Shown here piece after piece: positions 6,681 through 13,290 of a stretch of DNA of 39,597 nucleotides. The notes below the pieces were generated by a model. The model ran no database searches, was not told the origin of the DNA, and worked only from the letters and a program-made list of their open reading frames with translations. The DNA lies in IMG/VR virus record IMGVR_UViG_3300027659_000001, positions 1-39,597 of that record; one strand, given 5' to 3'. Positions within the stretch are counted from its first letter, which is position 1. Each line of letters starts with the position of its first letter. This DNA is from a virus. The position numbers and the translations under genes are program-made.

Positions 6681-6711
6681 ACGGGGCGAAGGGCTATACC
6701 CCACGCCCCGT
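6681..6711 (-). terminator. Intercistronic hairpin before the helicase gene
   Basis: ACGGGGCG (6681-6688) pairs perfectly with CGCCCCGT (6704-6711), with an inner GGG/CCC pairing. On the minus strand it is followed by TTTATATT, so it could be a weak terminator or an RNA-processing/stability element between the 150-residue gene and the helicase. Confidence 0.6.
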
Positions 6712-6724
6712 CTACTGTTAATTA

Positions 6725-7177
6725 CTAAGCAAAGATAGGCTTAGTACGTAGTTCGGCAGGAATCTTTGGTCCTGTCCAATTTGGTGCTGCTGCTGGGTCA
6801 TAGAACGCTTTGTATGGTTTGCCTGTTGCCTGTGCTTTGCCATACTTTAGAACCATTACACCTCGTTCACACGATGGTGCACCTGGCTTGTTGTATACCC
6901 AAGTGTTGCCCCATTTATCTTCTACTGTTTGTTCTCCACCTGATTCATTGGATGAAATGTTTGAATTAAAACTAGAAGCAATATCTGATACGGACATTGG
7001 CTTGTTTGCCGATGTACCCTTTACTGCTAGTTCTACTTCAGTAACTGCATCGGTAATGATATGTATACCTTGTGCAATCATGTCAGCAAACTGGTCTGCT
7101 GTATCTGCACGCAAAGTTATTTGCGTACCTCCTGCTGTTTTGAGGTTGATACTGATTGGTGATTCAGTGCTACTCAT
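6725..7177 (-). CDS. Hypothetical protein of the replication block
   Basis: The protein has 150 residues, starting MSSTESPISINL, chosen because AGGAGA lies just upstream; an in-frame ATG 15 bases earlier is less well placed. The N-terminal part predicts strand and helix (TQITLRADTADQFADMI). A Ser/Asn-rich linker follows, then a C-terminal segment WVYNKPGAPSCERGVMVLKYGKAQATGKPYKAFYD. That ending resembles the small treble-clef-like C-termini of actinophage DNA-binding proteins, but only one cysteine remains, so zinc binding is doubtful. It lies between the exonuclease and the helicase, so a role in DNA handling is plausible, not shown. Confidence 0.7.
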   Translation of the reverse strand: MSSTESPISINLKTAGGTQITLRADTADQFADMIAQGIHIITDAVTEVELAVKGTSANKPMSVSDIASSFNSNISSNESGGEQTVEDKWGNTWVYNKPGAPSCERGVMVLKYGKAQATGKPYKAFYDPAAAPNWTGPKIPAELRTKPIFA

Positions 7178-7184
7178 TTTTCTC

Positions 7185-7943
7185 CTATTCAAATGTAGTG
7201 ATTAGACCTTTCTGGTCTCTCCACTTTCGTGCTTTCATGGCTAATTGTAAACCCTTTAAGCCTTCTTTAATATCTATCCACACTAACTTACACGTGCCTG
7301 TTCCTGCGGGTAGATGGATAATGATTGCTTTATCTTTGTTTACTTCGCCCCATGTACCACGGGTTGCCGTGGCGGTGTCGTACGGCAAGCCGTTAGCATA
7401 TATTGCTAACTGTATTGCGATATTACTTGGATGGTCTATCCGACCAGTCTTAATATCTGCAATAAATAACTCACCGTTATACTCAACAACTCTGTCTGGT
7501 GTGCCAGCAATTTTGTACTTGTCAAACACACTGAACTGTTCAATGAACTTGTTGTTGAGAATTTTAGTTGCATGTTCATAGGCTTTTACATCTGGCATCC
7601 ACTCTGGTGGCACCAATCCTAAATCATGCCCTAAATCTAATTGTTCAGCAAATGAATGGATTGCTGTACCTATATTGGCTGCTTTGTTTGCACCTGCTAC
7701 TTGCATAGCATCTTCAATCAAAGAATTAACAGCCAACTTATCTTCTTGTGCTGCAGTAATAGATAATAATATATCTGGTCTGGTTGTTAAACCTATTGCA
7801 GCCATCCGCATTTTCCATGCTACTAATGCTGATGCATCATCTAATGAGTTGGCAATTGTTGTTGCTCGTGTGTAAGCAACTGCCTTACCACCATTGGGTG
7901 GTACTACTAATGGCCTGCCATATCTATCTCTATCTATTTCTAT
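7185..7943 (-). CDS. RecB/Cas4-like PD-(D/E)XK exonuclease with non-AUG start
   Basis: The protein has about 252 residues. The nuclease core is AGTPDRVVEYNGELFIADIKTG (Asp150, Asp163, Lys165 in this numbering), with the conserved GTAIHSFAE helix (His96) upstream and IQLAIYANG (Gln178) downstream. These enzymes degrade DNA ends in recombination and replication. The first in-frame ATG is at 7811, but the 44 codons upstream read as conserved family sequence (RYGRPLVVPPNGGKAVAYTRATTI, then LDD) and run back to an AAAGGAG at 7950-7956. There is no ATG, GTG or TTG there, only ATC at 7946 and ATA at 7943. I place the start at ATA 7943, which has the best spacing. A point change or assembly error in the start codon is an alternative. 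Confidence 0.8.
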   Translation of the reverse strand: MEIDRDRYGRPLVVPPNGGKAVAYTRATTIANSLDDASALVAWKMRMAAIGLTTRPDILLSITAAQEDKLAVNSLIEDAMQVAGANKAANIGTAIHSFAEQLDLGHDLGLVPPEWMPDVKAYEHATKILNNKFIEQFSVFDKYKIAGTPDRVVEYNGELFIADIKTGRIDHPSNIAIQLAIYANGLPYDTATATRGTWGEVNKDKAIIIHLPAGTGTCKLVWIDIKEGLKGLQLAMKARKWRDQKGLITTFE

Positions 7944-7962
7944 GATGTTCTCCTTTATGAGT

Positions 7963-7998
7963 CAGCCCTAAGAAAGGAGATAGCCGAAACTAGGGCTG
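7963..7998 (-). terminator. Intercistronic hairpin upstream of the exonuclease
   Basis: CAGCCCTA (7963-7970) pairs with TAGGGCTG (7991-7998) around a 20-base loop. It lies between the stop of the upstream gene and the ribosome site of the exonuclease. No T tract follows, so an RNA processing or stability role is as likely as termination. Confidence 0.45.
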
Positions 7999-8018
7999 CT
8001 CAAGATTAGTATATCACA

Positions 8019-8471
8019 TTATGATTCAGCGTGTACTGATTCAACTGATACATCATCTACCCATACATCACCATCAACCGTTAGGTTAACCTCAAAAGCA
8101 TCATCAAGAATTTCTTGGGCTGCTTCTGCATTAGGTGCTTCTATACCTGTAACTGTGGCTGTGATAGTGACTGTTGCTGACCAAGACCTAGTTAACGCTT
8201 CGGTTTCTAGGTTTATAAGTAGATTATTAACATCGTCTACTTCACATACAATCTCATCACTATCTGTTTCATATCTAGATTGAAAGAATTCTCTTACATC
8301 AAAGCGAGCACTTCTAAACTTGCGTTCAAGTTGTGCTAGTTCTACTTTAAGTTGTTCTTTTTCTTCTATTAATTTAGTAAGTGATTCATTGGTAAAGGTA
8401 TACTTAATACCACCTACCTGTGTAGATACTGTTGGTTCAGTACCATCTACTTCCGTATAATACATTGTCAT
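8019..8471 (-). CDS. Hypothetical coiled-coil protein
   Basis: The protein has 150 residues with AAAGGAGATAGA before the ATG. Residues about 25-60 form a charged coiled coil (LTKLIEEKEQLKVELAQLERKF). The C-terminal half alternates hydrophobic and polar residues (SATVTITATVTGIEAP, then VNLTVDGDVWVDDVSV) with one helix between, which suggests a small alpha/beta sandwich. Phage early operons often contain such proteins, but no function is known. It overlaps the upstream small gene as ATGA. Confidence 0.7.
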   Translation of the reverse strand: MTMYYTEVDGTEPTVSTQVGGIKYTFTNESLTKLIEEKEQLKVELAQLERKFRSARFDVREFFQSRYETDSDEIVCEVDDVNNLLINLETEALTRSWSATVTITATVTGIEAPNAEAAQEILDDAFEVNLTVDGDVWVDDVSVESVHAES

Positions 8472-8635
8472 TCTATCTCCTTTGCAAAATTAAAATTATT
8501 ACCGAATAAAGTTAATGTAAACCCATCAGTAATTCCATACTTTTCTGAATCTGTTTTATAAAAATACATTGCAAACAAACCTTTATACCATTTGTCTACG
8601 TAAGTATCTCTATCTTCATACTTGTACATTCTCAT
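8468..8635 (-). CDS. 55-residue hypothetical protein
   Basis: The frame reads MRMYKYEDRDTYVDKWYKG and is rich in Tyr and Phe. Its start overlaps the upstream stop (ATGA) and its stop overlaps the downstream start (ATGA), so it is firmly embedded in the operon. No domain recognised; a small soluble alpha/beta fold is plausible. Confidence 0.6.
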   Translation of the reverse strand: MRMYKYEDRDTYVDKWYKGLFAMYFYKTDSEKYGITDGFTLTLFGNNFNFAKEIE

Positions 8636-9012
8636 GCTATCTCCCTTTGTAGTTGTTCTAACTCTTTCTTCAACAAAAGAATTTTTTCTTCTGTTGTTGG
8701 TTCTGGTTTTTTACCATGTGCCCTCCACCATATCATAGCAAAGTCAAATGACCTATCGTTAAATTGATAGCACCATTTTTCTTTGTGCAAATGATGGCAG
8801 TTTTTATCTTTATTACCTGAATAGATAATTACTCTACCACCATACTGATTAATCTCCATCATAATATTATCAGGAGGAATACCAGCATCAAGTAACTTAC
8901 CTACCCATTCCCTTACTCTATTTTGACGGCAAGTTAGGCAAGGACATTTGTGTTGCACTTGGTGCTCTGCTGTTTTTACTTGCATTACATTTGATGTAGA
9001 TATCATACTCAT
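8632..9012 (-). CDS. Hypothetical zinc-knuckle protein with C-terminal coiled coil
   Basis: The protein has 126 residues. Near the N-terminus KCPCLTCRQNRVREW carries three cysteines, and CHHLHKEKWCYQF adds His and Cys ligands, so at least one zinc site is likely. The C-terminal 25 residues form a charged helix (EEKILLLKKELEQLQREI). Its start overlaps the stop of the DUF932 gene (TAATG). No known family was recognised. Confidence 0.65.
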   Translation of the reverse strand: MSMISTSNVMQVKTAEHQVQHKCPCLTCRQNRVREWVGKLLDAGIPPDNIMMEINQYGGRVIIYSGNKDKNCHHLHKEKWCYQFNDRSFDFAMIWWRAHGKKPEPTTEEKILLLKKELEQLQREIA

Positions 9013-10010
9013 TACACACCCAACAATTCAAGTGCTCTAGTTTTAACACCATCATTACGACCAGCCATTGTGCTAACTGCTAGGTTCTTACCCTTAGCAT
9101 TGTAGTCAGCCCACTCTACAACTGCATGCCACATACCAAACTCTGTATCTCTTATGTTCTCTTGTGTAGGAGAGTTAGCATAGATATTAAATGATTTAGT
9201 TCTGGCATTAATTGCATTAGTAAATTGTTTCTTTTCACCTGTTGATAACAAATCATATGGTGCTTCCTCTATCTTGGTAGGTAATGGAAACACACGCTTG
9301 AAATAATTTCTTGCGTGCTCATGACTTGCTTTTCTATTAAGTAATGTATCTGCTAATGCAGTGTAATCATTAGCCATGTCATAACTTAATCGTATGATGT
9401 TAGCAATTTCTGAAATTGATAGCATTGCATTGCTTGTATGATTTAAACTATAAGTATACTTGTTATTGTTCTTGTATATCTTATTGATTTGATTCATGCA
9501 AAACAAACGCTCAATCACTGGTTTAATTATGACTGAACTACTACCATCATGGCTAGTACGGGCTAGTAAAAAGACTGAGTGCGGGTCATCTGCAATGGTC
9601 ATCTCCATTGGAGTTTCCATTAGCATCCATACCTTTGCACCACCATCATACTCACCTGCGGCTGCGTATCTCATACCACCAGAATCAATTAGGTTATCTA
9701 ATGCTCCAAAAATTTCAGCATTCTGAAATACTTTGTAGCGATTACCAACTACACCAATGGCTGATGTCTGACCATATGGGTCTGTTTTAATAACTGCTTT
9801 TTTGTTTTCTACTGGGATATAATCTTTAACCATATCTATACCATTCTCACCTGGAACTGTATAGGTTGCAGTTATATCATGTAATGAAACTGTCCAGTCT
9901 AATCCTGCTTGACTGGCTACTTCACTGGCTGATGTAGCCTCTACTGCTACACCTGCTTTGTGCCATGCACTTTTACGCACGGCTCCGTGTATAAGGGTTT
10001 CAGTTGTCAT
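9012..10010 (-). CDS. DUF932 / TIGR03299-type phage-plasmid protein
   Basis: The protein has 332 residues. It shows the DUF932 layout: N-terminal WHKAGVAVEATSASEVASQAGLDWTV, central GVVGNRYKVFQNAEIFGALDNLI and GGAKVWMLMETP, then SSVIIKPVIERLFCMNQI, and a helical C-terminus ending in the loop NAKGKNLAVSTMAGRNDGVKTRALELL. The family is widespread in phages and plasmids, often near recombination or replication genes, but its activity is unknown. It overlaps the upstream gene by 11 bases and ends in TAATG with the zinc-knuckle gene. Confidence 0.85.
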   Translation of the reverse strand: MTTETLIHGAVRKSAWHKAGVAVEATSASEVASQAGLDWTVSLHDITATYTVPGENGIDMVKDYIPVENKKAVIKTDPYGQTSAIGVVGNRYKVFQNAEIFGALDNLIDSGGMRYAAAGEYDGGAKVWMLMETPMEMTIADDPHSVFLLARTSHDGSSSVIIKPVIERLFCMNQINKIYKNNNKYTYSLNHTSNAMLSISEIANIIRLSYDMANDYTALADTLLNRKASHEHARNYFKRVFPLPTKIEEAPYDLLSTGEKKQFTNAINARTKSFNIYANSPTQENIRDTEFGMWHAVVEWADYNAKGKNLAVSTMAGRNDGVKTRALELLGV

Positions 10011-10548
10011 TGTTTATCACTTCGCCATCTATTGCATAAATAGTGTCAACAACTTTGGTATGTAATTGCTCAGACATTTTAGCAAACTCATCTGCTGGCC
10101 ACTCGGCAGCAAATATCCTGCTTAATAGTTTTGCTAATGGATAGTCTGGGTTAAGAGTTAATACTTCAAGCAACATAATCTTTGCTTGTTCTATCTCTTC
10201 AACCTGATATAGGTATCCACAAAATACTGTGGCTAATGGAACTGCTTTGTCTTTAGTAATAACATTACCAAGTAATGCTATATATTCACCTACATAGTTG
10301 ATATCTTTTTCTTGTTGAATACCCATGATAAAGTCACGGATTTGTAGGTTGTCATTAGTAGCAATGGCTACCTCTGCTATGTGTGTGGCTGATGGTATAA
10401 CACCATCTGCTAATCCATCAATTGCTTTACGAATCTCCTCAACAATACGGACATTAGTATCACGGTCATCTGGATTATACTTACCTTCTTGATTAATCAA
10501 CTCGTTCCTTACTTCATTGCGAAGTGGGTCGTAGTCTATCTCTATCAT
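10000..10548 (-). CDS. Hypothetical protein, DUF4192-like
   Basis: The protein has 182 residues, starting MIEIDYDPLRNE, chosen because GGAGATAAC lies just upstream; the frame stays open to 10599 but that extension runs through a hairpin. The C-terminal half (IEQAKIMLLEVLTLNPDYPLAKLLSRIFAAEWPADEF) resembles the ending of DUF4192 proteins, which are found in actinobacteria and their phages and have no assigned function. The match is from memory and partial. Confidence 0.65.
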   Translation of the reverse strand: MIEIDYDPLRNEVRNELINQEGKYNPDDRDTNVRIVEEIRKAIDGLADGVIPSATHIAEVAIATNDNLQIRDFIMGIQQEKDINYVGEYIALLGNVITKDKAVPLATVFCGYLYQVEEIEQAKIMLLEVLTLNPDYPLAKLLSRIFAAEWPADEFAKMSEQLHTKVVDTIYAIDGEVINNDN

Positions 10549-10567
10549 GTTATCTCCTTTTTTCTGA

Positions 10568-10597
10568 GGCCGTTCTGCCCCTGTTGGCAGGGCGGCC
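10568..10597 (-). terminator. Intercistronic hairpin before the DUF4192-like gene
   Basis: GGCC (10568-10571) pairs with GGCC at 10594-10597, and the inner CTGCC (10575-10579) pairs with GGCAG (10586-10590). It lies between two early genes, immediately upstream of a run of Ts and the GGAG ribosome site on the minus strand, so it could be a leaky terminator or an RNA processing site. Confidence 0.5.
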
Positions 10598-10604
10598 AAC
10601 TTAC

Positions 10605-11033
10605 TTATAGGTATCTTGCTATTGAATTGTAAGTAGATGTTGACACCACTTCCTCATCAGTTAATTGAAGGATACGGATAGCATTGGTTATCTCCTCCTT
10701 CATATCTTTATAAGTATTGATATGCATTGTTTCAAATTCACGTTGTGGTTCGGCTGGAAACTCACTCTCTTTAATTGTTAAATCAAAATCAACATTAAGA
10801 TTGCCAGACCATTGACGATAGTTAGTACGTATGTTTTCTGCTTTTGATATGTTATCAACAGCAAACTTGATAACTTCTTTGCGCCATTTTTCTGCAGCCT
10901 TTTGATATTGTACTTCGGCTTCATCTTGTGATGTGTAGTCAAGTTCTAACTTGGCTAGTGCTTGTTGTAACGCAGTGATTACCTTTGCTGTAGGTAACTT
11001 TACGTTGATTGTTCTGCCATTTCCTCTTGCCAT
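10605..11033 (-). CDS. Hypothetical early protein
   Basis: The protein has 142 residues, starting MARGNGRTINVKLPTAKVI, supported by AAAGGAGATAGAC before the ATG; the frame is open further upstream but that part covers a hairpin. It looks mainly helical, with a coiled-coil-like middle (ALQQALAKLELDY, then YQKAAEKWRKEVIKFAVDN) and a polar C-terminus. I recall similar openings in actinophage proteins of unknown function. Promoter-like or operator-like DNA lies upstream (11121-11185). Confidence 0.68.
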   Translation of the reverse strand: MARGNGRTINVKLPTAKVITALQQALAKLELDYTSQDEAEVQYQKAAEKWRKEVIKFAVDNISKAENIRTNYRQWSGNLNVDFDLTIKESEFPAEPQREFETMHINTYKDMKEEITNAIRILQLTDEEVVSTSTYNSIARYL

Positions 11034-11058
11034 GTCTATCTCCTTTGTTAGTTGTTGT

Positions 11059-11185
11059 GTTCCGTGTTCGCAGGTAGCGGAACAACCCACCTTCCATAAT
11101 CATCTATCTAGATGGTGCGAATTTTTGGCATAAACTACGCTGCTTTTCAGACTGTAATGTCCTTACGCTGGTTCACTATGCCAAA
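11059..11185. promoter_or_regulatory. Intergenic region with two inverted repeats, possible control site
   Basis: This is the largest gap inside the early operon. GTTCCG (11059-11064) pairs with CGGAAC (11078-11083). Further upstream TTTGGCATA (11124-11132) faces TATGCCAAA (11177-11185) 44 bases away. The 12-mer ATTTTTGGCATA (11121-11132) recurs exactly at 14954-14965, just before the late promoter, which suggests a shared regulator site. No convincing -10/-35 pair was found. Confidence 0.4.
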
Positions 11186-11186
11186 C

Positions 11187-11606
11187 TTAGTACCACCCAT
11201 TTGCACGCCAATGTGCCCATGCAACTGATGGTTTTTTGTAGCGGTGTTGGATATACTCCAGCCCACGCTCAATCTGGAGCGGGGCTGGGGTGTTAGGGTC
11301 AAGCCCTAAAATTTGTGGGATTCCACCAGCAGTAGACTCAGGGTTATCTGCCGTATGTTTCCAGGCAGATTCTTTACCCCAAAGTTTTGCTAGTGCTGTG
11401 TATTCAGACTTGTTCCAATGTGGGTATTCCCATTTCATCAAGGCTTTGGCGTACGCCTTGGCTACTCTTGGTGTCCACGTAGATGTGTCTATACAATTGT
11501 CTTGCAATTGTGTTGCTACTGCTACTGCGTATGCTGGACTGGGAAAGAATGGTATTGATAAGAACGCCAGTAGCCAACTTAAATACCCTGCTAACAATCT
11601 CTTCAT
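11187..11606 (-). CDS. Secreted lytic transglycosylase-like protein
   Basis: The protein has 139 residues. It has a signal peptide (residues 1 to about 27, MKRLLAGYLSWLLAFLSIPF then PAYA) and then an SLT/lysozyme-like domain: LAKLWGKESAWKHTADNP (probable catalytic Glu79), GGIPQILG, RGLEYIQHRY, and the typical actinobacterial ending VAWAHWRANGWY. Such enzymes cleave the glycan strand of the wall. Its place in the early operon, far from the M15 endolysin, is odd. It may loosen the host wall early, aid release, or be a virion-associated enzyme. A 32-residue membrane peptide is encoded just upstream with an ATGA overlap. Confidence 0.85.
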   Translation of the reverse strand: MKRLLAGYLSWLLAFLSIPFFPSPAYAVAVATQLQDNCIDTSTWTPRVAKAYAKALMKWEYPHWNKSEYTALAKLWGKESAWKHTADNPESTAGGIPQILGLDPNTPAPLQIERGLEYIQHRYKKPSVAWAHWRANGWY

Positions 11607-11701
11607 CTAATAAACCTCCATGTGATATATCCAAAGAGTAATAAGAATGTCCAGGACTGTGTTGTTGTGAGGTATGAACTTGCAAAGACTTGTTCAATCA
11701 T
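11603..11701 (-). CDS. 32-residue single-helix membrane peptide
   Basis: The peptide begins MIEQVFASSYLTTTQ and contains one hydrophobic helix (WTFLLLFGYITW) with a basic end (RFIR). Both ends overlap neighbours as ATGA, which supports real translation. Because it directly precedes the secreted transglycosylase it may help its export or act as a small holin-like peptide; this is a guess. Confidence 0.6.
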   Translation of the reverse strand: MIEQVFASSYLTTTQSWTFLLLFGYITWRFIR

Positions 11702-11883
11702 CTCACCCTAACAATCTCTTGACTATGCTTAACCCCTTTATCAAACTCTAACACGTACCACTCATTGGGGTCATCAAGGGCTTCATCACCTGCGGTGTCT
11801 ATGTTTATGTGTGTAGTTCGGCATCTAACTTTTGCCATAATCCACACGGTGTGCTCCCATTGAGGAGTATCTTCGTCAAGCAT
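11698..11883 (-). CDS. 61-residue hypothetical protein
   Basis: The protein starts MLDEDTPQWEHTVWIMAKV; GGAGG five bases before the ATG fixes the start (the frame stays open to 11928 inside the upstream gene). It is beta-rich by appearance (WIMAKVRCRTTHINI, then WYVLEF). No family recognised. It overlaps both neighbours. Confidence 0.6.
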   Translation of the reverse strand: MLDEDTPQWEHTVWIMAKVRCRTTHINIDTAGDEALDDPNEWYVLEFDKGVKHSQEIVRVR

Positions 11884-12037
11884 TTGATTCCTCCTGATTT
11901 TTGGCAAGGTCATTAACTGTAGGTTCATCTACATATACTCTGCCTGTTGCAAGTAACTCGTCATATACATCTAACAAGTCAAGCATTGCGTATGCAAATG
12001 CTTCTTTTATTTTGAATAGTTCTTCTCTGGTTCTCAT
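11876..12037 (-). CDS. 53-residue hypothetical helical protein
   Basis: The protein starts MRTREELFKIKEAFAYAML and is mostly amphipathic helix. Its 3' end contains the GGAGG for the next gene and overlaps that start. Two bases separate it from the upstream stop at 12040. No function is suggested by the sequence. Confidence 0.55.
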   Translation of the reverse strand: MRTREELFKIKEAFAYAMLDLLDVYDELLATGRVYVDEPTVNDLAKNQEESNA

Positions 12038-12039
12038 TG

Positions 12040-12195
12040 TTATCTATTCATCTTACGTCTGGTTGCAGTAGCATCATTCATACGCTGAATGATTTCATTC
12101 TGTGTCTTGATTATATAGATGCTATAGCCCATGGTCAAGATGCTGGCGACTAGGGCTATCATGATACCTATCATTGTTCCTGTGTCTAGATACAT
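12040..12195 (-). CDS. 51-residue single-pass membrane protein
   Basis: The protein starts MYLDTGTMIGIMIALVASIL, has one membrane helix (about 7-29), and a polar, basic cytoplasmic-type tail (NDATATRRKMNR). The start ATG overlaps the upstream stop as TAATG. Possibly a host-membrane takeover or exclusion peptide; unknown. Confidence 0.6.
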   Translation of the reverse strand: MYLDTGTMIGIMIALVASILTMGYSIYIIKTQNEIIQRMNDATATRRKMNR

Positions 12196-12323
12196 TACTT
12201 GCTCCGTTTCTGTGCACGCTCAGCCAATTTGGCTGGGCTATATCCATCAATAGTCTTACCTGTTTTCTTTTGTACCTTAGGCTTTTTCTTCCAAGCCTTG
12301 CCATTCTTTCTGTCGTTACTCAC
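12195..12323 (-). CDS. 42-residue Lys-rich peptide
   Basis: A GTG start with GGAG five bases upstream gives MSNDRKNGKAWKKKPKVQKK and so on. The peptide is very basic (about one third Lys/Arg), so nucleic acid binding is plausible. It ends TAATG with the membrane protein gene. A strong hairpin precedes its ribosome site. Confidence 0.6.
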   Translation of the reverse strand: MSNDRKNGKAWKKKPKVQKKTGKTIDGYSPAKLAERAQKRSK

Positions 12324-12341
12324 ATTATCTCCTTTGTTATA

Positions 12342-12373
12342 GGGCTGGCTGCGCAGGTAGTGCCAGCCAGCCC
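12342..12373 (-). terminator. Intercistronic hairpin
   Basis: GGGCTGGCT (12342-12350) pairs perfectly with AGCCAGCCC (12365-12373) around a 14-base loop holding GCGCAGGTAG; a similar CGCAGGTAG is in the hairpin loop at 11070-11077. It lies directly before the ribosome site of the Lys-rich peptide, without a long T tract. Confidence 0.55.
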
Positions 12374-12381
12374 GTTGTATG

Positions 12382-12681
12382 TTACCCTACTGTTATTGAG
12401 TGGGCAACAATTTGTTGGCGGGTTTCCAGTTTATCTGGATTGCGGCGGTCAAAGTAAGTCTTTAAAGACCCTTTGACACGGATGATGTCAGAGACACCAT
12501 CACGTAATGGCACAGATAATAACTGTGTCTTTACTTCATCATCAAGAGCAACTATCTGGCCTGTGTATACACACTTGCCAAACGCATCTCTTTGGCTGAT
12601 ACTTGCTAGTAACACTTTATAGTTACTAGTTCCTGCTTCACGAACTGACTTTATATAGCCAGTTATGTCTACATTATTCAT
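12382..12681 (-). CDS. OB-fold, single-strand DNA-binding-like protein
   Basis: The protein has 99 residues, starting MNNVDITGYIKSVREAG; GGAGATAGAC supports this start rather than the in-frame ATG 18 bases earlier. The strand pattern (ITGYIKSV, YKVLLASIS, VYTGQIVAL, IIRVKGSLKTYFDRRN, RQQIVAHSITV) is that of an OB fold of SSB type. It may coat single-stranded DNA during replication. A second OB-like protein is encoded at 13897-14202. The assignment rests on pattern only. Confidence 0.6.
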   Translation of the reverse strand: MNNVDITGYIKSVREAGTSNYKVLLASISQRDAFGKCVYTGQIVALDDEVKTQLLSVPLRDGVSDIIRVKGSLKTYFDRRNPDKLETRQQIVAHSITVG

Positions 12682-12707
12682 GTCTATCTCCTTATTCATT
12701 TAGGGCG

Positions 12708-12738
12708 GTTGCCCCTGTCAACTTGTTACAGGGGCAAC
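12708..12738 (-). terminator. Perfect 11-bp intercistronic hairpin
   Basis: GTTGCCCCTGT (12708-12718) pairs with ACAGGGGCAAC (12728-12738) around nine bases. It lies between the zinc protein gene and the OB-fold gene. No T run follows on the minus strand, so it looks more like an RNA stability or processing element. The GCCCCTG core recurs in other hairpins of this region (10577-10583, 14302-14308). Confidence 0.6.
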
Positions 12739-12748
12739 TGCTATTCAA

Positions 12749-13129
12749 TTAGTTACAGTTCGGACAAACTGTATGTTTATTACAAACATAATGGCAACTA
12801 CTACATATAGTCTCGCATGTTTGTAATTCGATGGCATCTTCTAAGTCAAAGAATCTATCTGCCATCTCTACTACTGGGTCAAGATATTCATCTTCTCGCT
12901 CAGTCCATTTATGATTGGCACCCTTATCATGGGTCCAATCAGTTGGCTTACTCCATACTTTTAGATATGTAAGATTGCCTTCGTCAACAATCTCATGCGC
13001 TATGTCTGCTGCTTGTGCTTCTCTTTTATCTAAGCATTCTCCACATAACTCGTTGAGTTGTGTGCATTGGTAACAGTCGTTAGTTACAGTAATACCATTA
13101 CTAATTACTAGTTCATGTTTTATTTCCAT
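12749..13129 (-). CDS. Cysteine-rich zinc-binding hypothetical protein
   Basis: The protein has 126 residues. An N-terminal cluster (CYQCTQLNELCGEC) and a C-terminal cluster (CETICSSCHYVCNKHTVCPNC) could each hold zinc; between them lies a charged helical middle. The start overlaps the upstream zinc-ribbon gene by ten bases. Possibly a DNA- or protein-binding adaptor; family not recognised. Confidence 0.68.
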   Translation of the reverse strand: MEIKHELVISNGITVTNDCYQCTQLNELCGECLDKREAQAADIAHEIVDEGNLTYLKVWSKPTDWTHDKGANHKWTEREDEYLDPVVEMADRFFDLEDAIELQTCETICSSCHYVCNKHTVCPNCN

Positions 13130-13287
13130 AAGTATTCCTCATCCTTTCCACATTTACAACACATAGTATAAACAACACCAGTTATATTTAACTCGTGCCA
13201 TTCATGCTCATCAAACTTACATTCATTCACACCTACTACATCTATATCATATCTACATTTATCACATGCTCTATATAATTTATTCAT
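13120..13287 (-). CDS. 55-residue zinc ribbon protein
   Basis: The protein starts MNKLYRACDKCRYDID and carries CDKC and CCKC knuckles about 35 residues apart, a classic zinc ribbon spacing, with an EHEWHEL stretch between. A GGAGATATAA site supports the start. The stop overlaps the downstream zinc protein. Phage ribbons like this may bind nucleic acid; the function is unknown. Confidence 0.68.
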   Translation of the reverse strand: MNKLYRACDKCRYDIDVVGVNECKFDEHEWHELNITGVVYTMCCKCGKDEEYLWK

Positions 13288-13290
13288 TAT

